Assembly (NCBI GenBank): GCA_937890005.1
Contig: CALBZA010000038.1
Span: forward strand, 80,427-144,426
Source: an uncultured Verrucomicrobia subdivision 3 bacterium
Lineage (GTDB): Bacteria; Verrucomicrobiota; Verrucomicrobiia; Limisphaerales; DASXHY01
Direction of reading: 5' to 3'
DNA: 64,000 bases
The position numbers and the translations under genes were made by a program. Position 1 is the first letter of the stretch. Every line of letters starts with the position of its first letter. This document shows positions 58,282-64,000 of this stretch, piece by piece. The notes beneath the pieces were generated by a model that worked only from the letters and a program-made list of their open reading frames with translations, made no database searches and was not told where the DNA came from.

Positions 58282-61200
58282 ATGAGCCGCCCTCTACGCA
58301 CGCTTCTCTGGTTGATCTTGCCGGTGCTGATCATCGCTGGACTGCTACGACTGCGTCTGGACGTTGAAGTGTTGAATCTTCTGCCGCCCGACGTTCCAGC
58401 CGTCCAGGGCCTGAAGATCTACCAGCAACAATTTGCCAACGCGCGCGAATTGATCCTGACGGTGCGCGGCACTGATCCGGAGCAAACTGAAGAGGCCACA
58501 CGTTCGCTCGCGGAACGGCTTCGTTCCATAACGAACGATGTTTCCACCGTCACGTGGCAGCCGCCATGGCTGGAAAATCCGGCCCAGTCGGCCGAGTTTC
58601 TTGCGTATCTCTGGTTCAATCAACCTCCGGCCGTCTTCAATCAATTACTTACGCGTCTCGCCGAAACAAACCTGCCGACGCTGCTTTCCACCGCGCGCGA
58701 ACAGCTCGCTTCTTCCATGTCGCCGGGAGACGTTGCCCAGCTCAGCTACGATCCTTTTGGACTGACACAACTGCCGAACGAATTGCGCAGTGCGGCACCG
58801 GGCTTTGCCTCCGGCAACGAGTTGTTCGCTTCCGCAGACGGAACGTTTCGAATCGTCTTCGTCAAAGCCACCTCCGACCTGAACAGCTATCGCGAATGCC
58901 ACGACTGGCTCGCACGAATCAAACAGGCGGAACAGGACTGGCGCACCACTGAAAACATTCCAGCATCGATGGTCATCCATTACACCGGCCGTCCGGCATT
59001 CGTGTCCGAGATTGCAGGCGGCATGGAAAAGGACATGCGCGAGTCGGTGATTGGAACCGCCGTGATCATTTCCATTCTTTTCTGGCTCGCGCACCGACGT
59101 TTGAAGCCAATGCTCTGGCTGCTCGCTTTGCTTGCGGGTGTTCTGCTTAGCACACTGGCGTTCGGCGGGTTGATTTTTGGAACGATCAACGTCGTGAGCA
59201 TGGGATTCGCGGCGATCCTTCTGGGCCTCGCCGTGGACTATGCCGTCGTTCATTATCAGGAGGCGCTCGCTCATCCGGGCCTCAGCATTCCCGAAATTCG
59301 CCGCGCCATTGCTCCCAGCATTTTCTGGGCGGCGACGACAACCGTCGCGGCATTTCTTGTCTTGAACCTCGGTGGTTTGCCCGGCCTGGCGCAATTGGGT
59401 TCCCTTGTGGCAATCGGCGTGGCGATGTCCGCAGTGGTAATGATCTTCGCCTACCTTCCACCGCTTTTTCCCAATCGACGCAAAGCAGGCTCGGGAACGT
59501 TTTCACGCAGCGATTCTTTGCCTGAAACCCAACCCTTAAAACACTGGCATCGTTTGACTGTATCTGGCGCAACGGCTGCGATGATCGCAGGTTTCGGAGC
59601 TTTTCTAAGCACAGGACTGCCGACAATGGATTCGACGTCCAACGCACTTCGTCCGCGAAACAGTTCCGCTTACGCAACGCTGGATGAAGTTAAGACGCAG
59701 CTTGGACAGAAAGAGGAACCGTTGTGGGTTCTCCTCGGTGGCCAATCCGAACTGGAAGTGGCACAGCGTCTCCAAACCATCAAACCGCTGCTGGAAAATG
59801 CCGTTTCAAATCAGACGGTTTCCGGAATGACCTTGCCGGACGCACTCTGGCCGCAGCCGGAACATCAGAACGCAAATCGTGAAACCGCGCGGACTCTTGT
59901 TGCCAAACGCACATTGCTTCGCGATGCCACGCTGGCGGAAGGATTCTCGGAAGTCGCGTTCGGGCTCGCTTCGGGAATGCTGGATACCTGGCAGCGAGCT
60001 GCTGCCACCTCGGACGTCTTCTGGCCCACGAACGACATGAGCCGTTGGGTTCTCGAAAAACTCACGGCTCGCAACGGAACCAATCTTTTCGCCGTCGGAT
60101 TTCTCTATCCAGGCCAGAGCATCGACATGCAAACCAACGAACGTCTGGAACAACTCGGCGCTGCGGTCAATCGGAACGGTATCTGGCTCTCCGGCTGGCA
60201 ATTGCTCGGCCACGAAATCCTGAAAAGCGTTCGCGCGAATCTTTGGAAGCTCGTGCTGCCGATGATCGCGCTGATCCTCGTGTCGTTGTGGGTTGCATTT
60301 AAACGGGTGCCCGAGGTTTTGTTGAGCCTTGCGATTCTTTCCCTCAGCGGACTTGGATTGCTGACAGTGATGCGCCTCGCGGACTGGTCGTGGAATCTTC
60401 TGAACCTCATGGCGCTGCCACTGATCCTTGGCACCGGGGTCGATTACAGCATCTTCATGCAACTGGCGCTGCGGCGACATCACGGCGACATCAAGCTGAC
60501 GCATCGTTCGGTTGGGCGCGCGTTGTTCCTTTGCGGTGGCACCGCGATCGCCGGTTTCGGTTCGCTTGCGTTTTCTTCAAATGCCGGCATGGCAGGTCTC
60601 GGACAGGTTTGCGCCGTTGGAATCGCTTTCAACGTATTGATCTCGGTGCTGCTGCTCCCCGTCTGGTGGCGAAGCTTCGCGCAACAACAAACGGTTTCCG
60701 GCAAGGGAGAGAAACAGCCCGAACTTTCCGCGCCGTCCTCTCTCTACCGTGCCGAGTTCTGGCGCATGGGATTGTGGGTGGTGCGCCTCATTCCACGGTC
60801 GCTTTGCATTGCGGCGGGACGTTTCTTTGCTTCGATCTACTGGGTTGTGGCCAGGGAACGGCGCGAAGTCGTCATTGAAAACCTTCTGCCCGCACTGAAT
60901 GGCGACCGCGCACTCGCCACGCGAAAGGCCAAGGCACTGTTCCGCGAATTTGCCACCAAGGTTGTTGATCTCTGGCAATACGAAACCGGAATGCCGGTCG
61001 AGCGGCTGCTTGGCGAGGCGAGCGGCTGGGAACATTACAAGGAAGCGCAGGCAACCGGGCGCGGCATCCTGCTGCTGACGCCGCATCTCGGCAACTGGGA
61101 ATTCGGCGGCCCGTGGATGACTCGACAGGGAGTCACTCTGGTCGTGATCACGCATGCGGAACCTGGAAAGAAATTCACTGAACTGCGCCAGGCTTCACGT

Positions 61201-61608
61201 TCTCGCTGGAACATTGAAACCGTCGTGGTCGGCAACGATCCCTTCTCGTTCGTCGAAATCATCAAACGGCTGGAAGCTGGCGCAACTGTGGCACTCCTCG
61301 TGGATCGTCCGTCGCCACAAACCGCTGTGCAGGTGGAACTGTTCGGCCGGTCATTCGATGCTTCTGTCGCCGCGGCCGAACTCGCCCGCGCGTCCGGTTG
61401 CATCCTGCTGCCGGTTTATATTCCGCACAGCAACAAGGCGTATGCGGCCCACATTCTCCCACCAATTCCTTACGAACGAGCGGCCTTGCGCGATCGTGAG
61501 AACCGGCAGAAGCTGACGCAGCAAATCATGCGCACATTCGAACCTGCGATCCGAACACACATTGAACAGTGGTTCCAATTCATTCCGATCTGGCCCCCCC
61601 AAAAATGA
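58282..61608 (+). CDS. MMPL/RND-type exporter fused to LpxL-type acyltransferase
   Basis: 1108 residues. Residues 1-800 are an MMPL exporter with two six-helix halves (first helix 8-25; second half from about 650, VRANLWKLVLPMIALILVSLWVAF) and large periplasmic loops; ILGLAVDYAVVHYQEAL and ILGTGVDYSIFMQLAL are the twin TM4-like motifs. From about 820 a lysophospholipid/lipid A acyltransferase follows, with HLGNWE (the HxxxxE catalytic pair, 935-940) and LLVDRPSPQTAVQVELFGR. The fusion suggests acylation of a lipid at the inner membrane and its export by the same polypeptide. Substrate unknown. Confidence 0.92.
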   Translation: MSRPLRTLLWLILPVLIIAGLLRLRLDVEVLNLLPPDVPAVQGLKIYQQQFANARELILTVRGTDPEQTEEATRSLAERLRSITNDVSTVTWQPPWLENPAQSAEFLAYLWFNQPPAVFNQLLTRLAETNLPTLLSTAREQLASSMSPGDVAQLSYDPFGLTQLPNELRSAAPGFASGNELFASADGTFRIVFVKATSDLNSYRECHDWLARIKQAEQDWRTTENIPASMVIHYTGRPAFVSEIAGGMEKDMRESVIGTAVIISILFWLAHRRLKPMLWLLALLAGVLLSTLAFGGLIFGTINVVSMGFAAILLGLAVDYAVVHYQEALAHPGLSIPEIRRAIAPSIFWAATTTVAAFLVLNLGGLPGLAQLGSLVAIGVAMSAVVMIFAYLPPLFPNRRKAGSGTFSRSDSLPETQPLKHWHRLTVSGATAAMIAGFGAFLSTGLPTMDSTSNALRPRNSSAYATLDEVKTQLGQKEEPLWVLLGGQSELEVAQRLQTIKPLLENAVSNQTVSGMTLPDALWPQPEHQNANRETARTLVAKRTLLRDATLAEGFSEVAFGLASGMLDTWQRAAATSDVFWPTNDMSRWVLEKLTARNGTNLFAVGFLYPGQSIDMQTNERLEQLGAAVNRNGIWLSGWQLLGHEILKSVRANLWKLVLPMIALILVSLWVAFKRVPEVLLSLAILSLSGLGLLTVMRLADWSWNLLNLMALPLILGTGVDYSIFMQLALRRHHGDIKLTHRSVGRALFLCGGTAIAGFGSLAFSSNAGMAGLGQVCAVGIAFNVLISVLLLPVWWRSFAQQQTVSGKGEKQPELSAPSSLYRAEFWRMGLWVVRLIPRSLCIAAGRFFASIYWVVARERREVVIENLLPALNGDRALATRKAKALFREFATKVVDLWQYETGMPVERLLGEASGWEHYKEAQATGRGILLLTPHLGNWEFGGPWMTRQGVTLVVITHAEPGKKFTELRQASRSRWNIETVVVGNDPFSFVEIIKRLEAGATVALLVDRPSPQTAVQVELFGRSFDASVAAAELARASGCILLPVYIPHSNKAYAAHILPPIPYERAALRDRENRQKLTQQIMRTFEPAIRTHIEQWFQFIPIWPPQK

Positions 61609-62291
61609 AAGCACTTCGACTGCCCCTTTCTCTGGCGATTCTGTTCTTCGCAACATTCTGCAGCCAGGCTGCACAAACCAATTCGCTGCTGAACTCCTGG
61701 CTCGCGTCGCAAACCAATTTCCAGACCTGGTCCGCTGACTTCATTCAAACCCGAAATCTGAAGTCGCTGGCGAAACCACTCACAGCGTCCGGCCACATTT
61801 CCTTTGCCGCGCCAAACCGTTTTCATTGGGAGATCAAGGAGCCGTCGCCCACGATCGCGCTTCGCGCCGAATCGGAGCTCTGGGTCATCTACCCGAAATT
61901 GAAACGCGCCGAACGTTATCCTCTTTCCGGCAGCGCCGCCGGTCCCTGGCGCGACACCCTCGCCCTGCTGGAGGCCGGTTTTCCCCGATCTGAAGCAGAC
62001 ATCGAATCGAAGTTCAGAATCCAGTCGCAAACGCTCACAAACGATCTTTGCGAAGTGACATTGCAACCAAAGTCAGCTTCAGCCCGCCGCATGATGCCGC
62101 TCCTGCGGATTGCCTTTTCGACGAACGATTTTTCTCTTCGCGCAACAGAGCTTCAGTTCGCCGACGGCTCCACGATGCGCAATGACTTCACCAACGGCGT
62201 CTTCAATCCAACGCTTCCGGCCGATCTCTTCTCACCGCAGATTTCCGCCGACTTCACGATTACCGAACCCACTGGAGCGAATCGGCGATGA
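61605..62291 (+). CDS. LolA-like periplasmic lipid carrier
   Basis: 228 residues from the ATG at 61605 with a signal peptide (LPLSLAILFFATFCSQA). LolA features: FQTWSADFIQTRNLKSLAKPLTASGHISFAAPNRFHWEI, ESELWVIYPKLKRAERYPL and VTLQPKSASARRMMPLLRI. It belongs to the divergent LolA group that accompanies MMPL exporters rather than the lipoprotein system. Its ATG overlaps the stop of the fusion gene (ATGA). Confidence 0.85.
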   Translation: MKALRLPLSLAILFFATFCSQAAQTNSLLNSWLASQTNFQTWSADFIQTRNLKSLAKPLTASGHISFAAPNRFHWEIKEPSPTIALRAESELWVIYPKLKRAERYPLSGSAAGPWRDTLALLEAGFPRSEADIESKFRIQSQTLTNDLCEVTLQPKSASARRMMPLLRIAFSTNDFSLRATELQFADGSTMRNDFTNGVFNPTLPADLFSPQISADFTITEPTGANRR

Positions 62292-62716
62292 GTGATTTGT
62301 TCAATCAAGCGCTGGGGAATCTCCCACACGGACCTGAGTTCCGTTTTGTGGACAGGTTGATCTCGCTCGATCCCGGCAAAAGCGGAATCGGCGAATATCT
62401 TGTTCGTGGCGACGAACCGTTTCTCAAAGGACATTTTCCCGGCCAACCATTGTTTCCCGGGGTGCTTCTTGTCGAAGCCGCAGCCCAGCTTGCAGGCACG
62501 GTGGCGCAATGCGATCCAGCTATTCCGCCATTGCAGGGCCTGAAACTGACCGCGATGCGCGGCATCAAAATTCTCGGCTCTGCAAAGCCGGGCGAAACCC
62601 TTCGAATCGAAGCAAAGGTCATCGGCAGAATGGGCACCCTCATTCAGGCACAGGCAACCGTGAGCGTGAATGGAACGTCCGTCATGCAGGGTGAACTGAC
62701 TCTGAGCGGGACTTGA
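62288..62716 (+). CDS. FabZ/ApeP-like 3-hydroxyacyl-ACP dehydratase
   Basis: 142 residues. Hotdog fold with the FabZ signature GHFPGQPLFPGVLLVEAAAQ: His49 and Glu63 are the catalytic pair. Family length is 140-160. Location after a LolA-like gene, not with fab genes, points to a dedicated lipid or polyene pathway. It overlaps the LolA gene by 4 bases. Confidence 0.9.
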   Translation: MSDLFNQALGNLPHGPEFRFVDRLISLDPGKSGIGEYLVRGDEPFLKGHFPGQPLFPGVLLVEAAAQLAGTVAQCDPAIPPLQGLKLTAMRGIKILGSAKPGETLRIEAKVIGRMGTLIQAQATVSVNGTSVMQGELTLSGT

Positions 62717-62757
62717 TCCGGGAACGCCCCGGGAATCCACTGGAACGAAATTCCGTA

Positions 62758-63336
62758 ATGCAGGCAATTGGCGAAAACGCCCCGGCCGCGCATCCTTTCA
62801 GCATGTTTTTTCGACGTAAGATCAAACCGGCGCCAGCATGCGATGAGCCGTCATTGCAGGATTCGCAGCAGGGCACACCGGCGACTGACTCGCGCAAAAT
62901 TCTCCTGGTGGACGATGATCCCGTGGTGCGGATGGCCCTCAGCTTCAAGCTGAAGGCATGCGGTTTCAATGTGATTGCCGCTTCAGATGTCTCCCAGGCA
63001 CTGGCCGCGACAAGGAAGGAAAATCCCGATCTTGTCCTTTTGGACGTCAATTTCCCCGCCGAAATCGGCAGCATGGAATGGAATGGATTTTCACTCGCGC
63101 AATGGATTCGTCGAATGGATGAGACCCGCGAACTGCCTGTGATCGTGATGAGCGGAAGTGACAAACCCGACTACGCACGTCGCGCCACCGACTGCGGCGC
63201 CAATGCATTTCTTCGGAAGCCGCTCGATCAGGGAAGCCTGTTGAATTCAATCACCACGGCGCTGACCACCGGCAAGGAAACGAAATCCGCGCCACTCGCA
63301 TCGAGGGAGCTGCAGGAACAATCCAAGGCGGAGTAA
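62758..63336 (+). CDS. Response regulator with N-terminal extension and no output domain
   Basis: 192 residues from the ATG at 62758 (an ATG at 62803 and a TTG at 62713 are alternatives). The receiver domain (about 45-165) has KILLVDDDP, phospho-acceptor Asp in LVLLDVNFP, and Lys in FLRKPLD. The 45-residue N-terminal extension and short C-terminal tail carry no known domain, so it works through protein contacts or is a phosphate sink. The TTG frame overlaps the dehydratase gene by 4 bases. Confidence 0.82.
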   Translation: MQAIGENAPAAHPFSMFFRRKIKPAPACDEPSLQDSQQGTPATDSRKILLVDDDPVVRMALSFKLKACGFNVIAASDVSQALAATRKENPDLVLLDVNFPAEIGSMEWNGFSLAQWIRRMDETRELPVIVMSGSDKPDYARRATDCGANAFLRKPLDQGSLLNSITTALTTGKETKSAPLASRELQEQSKAE

Positions 63337-63382
63337 GCGTTCACCCGCTCGACATTATGGCTTCGCTCAATAGAGTGGGCTC

Positions 63383-63979
63383 ATGCCGCCTCGTTTTTTC
63401 GACGCTCACAACCATCTTCAGGATGAGCGTCTCGCACCGCATCTGGACTCGATCCTTCAGCAGTTCGAAGGCGCGGGCATCGGAAAAATGGTTGTGAACG
63501 GGTCCTGCGAAGAGGACTGGCCGCAGGTGCTCGCGCTCGCGAAACGCATCCCGAATGTGATTCCTTCGTTCGGTTATCATCCGTGGTACATCCGCGAGCG
63601 CACGTCTGATTGGCTGAAAAATCTATCACGGTTTCTGGATGCGGCACCTTCAGCCATCGGCGAGATCGGCCTGGACAAATGGATTCGCGACCACGACATC
63701 GACGATCAGGAAAAAGTCTTTGCCGCGCAGCTGCGCCTGGCTGCAGAACGAAATCTTCCGGTCAGCATTCATTGCCTTCAGGCCTGGGGACGCTTGTTGG
63801 AAATCCTGAAACGAGAACCGCGACCTGAATGCGGTTTCGTACTTCACTCCTTTGGCGGTCCGCGGGAAATGATCGAAACCTTGACCGAACTAGGCGCGTA
63901 TTTTTCATTGCCCGGCTACTTCGCCCACGAGCGAAAAGGGAAACAGTGTTCAATGACAATTATTCTTCACTCTCAGTGA
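63383..63979 (+). CDS. TatD-family metal-dependent hydrolase, truncated by an insertion
   Basis: The first 188 residues are a normal TatD-like protein: FFDAHNHLQD with the HxH metal pair (His9, His11), GYHPWY, the GEIGLDK Glu, SIHCLQAWGRL and VLHSFGG. After YFAHERKGKQ the similarity stops, and a short unrelated tail (CSMTIILHSQ) leads to a stop. The C-terminal third with the last metal ligand (usually ETDxP) is missing. The break coincides with the start of a repeat-bearing element at 63947. ATG start at 63383. Confidence 0.8.
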   Translation: MPPRFFDAHNHLQDERLAPHLDSILQQFEGAGIGKMVVNGSCEEDWPQVLALAKRIPNVIPSFGYHPWYIRERTSDWLKNLSRFLDAAPSAIGEIGLDKWIRDHDIDDQEKVFAAQLRLAAERNLPVSIHCLQAWGRLLEILKREPRPECGFVLHSFGGPREMIETLTELGAYFSLPGYFAHERKGKQCSMTIILHSQ

Positions 63980-64000
63980 CAATTAAAAATCACTGTGCCT
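63947..64000 (+). mobile_element. Left end of an IS21-like insertion sequence
   Basis: From base 63947 (TGTTCAATGACAATTATT) on, the sequence no longer fits the tatD frame. TGACAATTA occurs at 63954 and again at 63977, 23 bases apart, and the start is TG. Multiple short direct repeats near a TG...CA terminus are a feature of IS21-family ends, where IstA binds. The transposase genes would lie beyond the window. Confidence 0.5.

Noticed and set aside
51292..62716. A complete aryl-polyene or flexirubin cluster
   Set aside because: Ketosynthases, ketoreductase, acyl carrier protein and ammonia-lyase or thioesterase genes are all missing, and the halogenase-like gene is separated by the unrelated GldA/F/G-like operon.

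Overview
The window looks like a chromosomal segment of a Gram-negative bacterium of the PVC group, most likely a Verrucomicrobiota member of the Pedosphaera/Limisphaerales type. This is inferred from gene content: a KDO/LPS transport operon (kdsA-kdsC-lptC-like-lptA-lptB), HPr kinase without PTS genes nearby, a pseudopilin with an H...DG C-terminal region, a large exported repeat protein, DUF4202, DUF2723-TPR and GldA/F/G-like ABC genes, and densely packed genes with many ATGA overlaps. No rRNA, tRNA or CRISPR was found. Most of the window is core genome. The accessory-looking parts are the metal-efflux operon, a toxin-antitoxin pair, a four-helix-bundle gene, dispersed short repeats, and an apparent insertion-sequence end at the right edge.

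Layout. 0-2.7 kb: dTDP-rhamnose genes (rfbA 3' end, an epimerase/reductase-like gene, rfbB). 2.7-5.7 kb: PhoR/PhoB-like two-component pair with a Pho-box-like array, and an AraC regulator. 5.8-10.5 kb: pseudopilin and a 1252-residue exported modular protein. 10.9-17.2 kb: DUF4202, a ClpX-like ATPase with a duplicated C-terminal domain, ComB, 8-oxoguanine glycosylase, and a PAP2-glycosyltransferase fusion. 17.3-19.1 kb: an unknown Cys protein with rpsU, infC, and an RRM protein. 19.2-25.4 kb: CzcCBA-type efflux operon with small exported proteins at both ends. 25.6-29.6 kb: apt, ParD-like/zeta toxin-antitoxin pair, GH43 hydrolase. 29.7-34.4 kb: KDO and LPS-transport operon, four-helix-bundle gene, hprK. 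34.7-41.4 kb: rph-prmA, ECF sigma with putative anti-sigma, DUF2723-TPR membrane protein. 41.5-45.2 kb: grpE-dnaJ, rsmE, MidA-like methyltransferase. 45.2-51.2 kb: two PilT-family ATPases with a degenerate receiver, tlyA-nadK, LacI regulator, pseudopilin-like protein. 51.3-57.5 kb: halogenase-like flavoprotein, then DUF4340-GldG-GldF-GldA. 57.7-63.3 kb: lipoprotein, an MMPL exporter fused to an LpxL-type acyltransferase, LolA-like carrier, FabZ-like dehydratase, response regulator. 63.4 kb to end: tatD interrupted by an IS21-like end.

Working together: much of the window serves the cell envelope, including rhamnose and KDO sugar supply, LPS transport to the outer membrane, a putative lipid synthesis and export module, type IV pilus retraction, and heavy-metal efflux. 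The best candidates for undescribed biology are the fused MMPL-acyltransferase operon, the ClpX-like ATPase with tandem small domains, the HprK lacking its usual active-site histidine, the apparently leaderless toxin-antitoxin operon with a palindrome over its promoter, and a 19-base repeat inserted in the same reading phase into two unrelated proteins.
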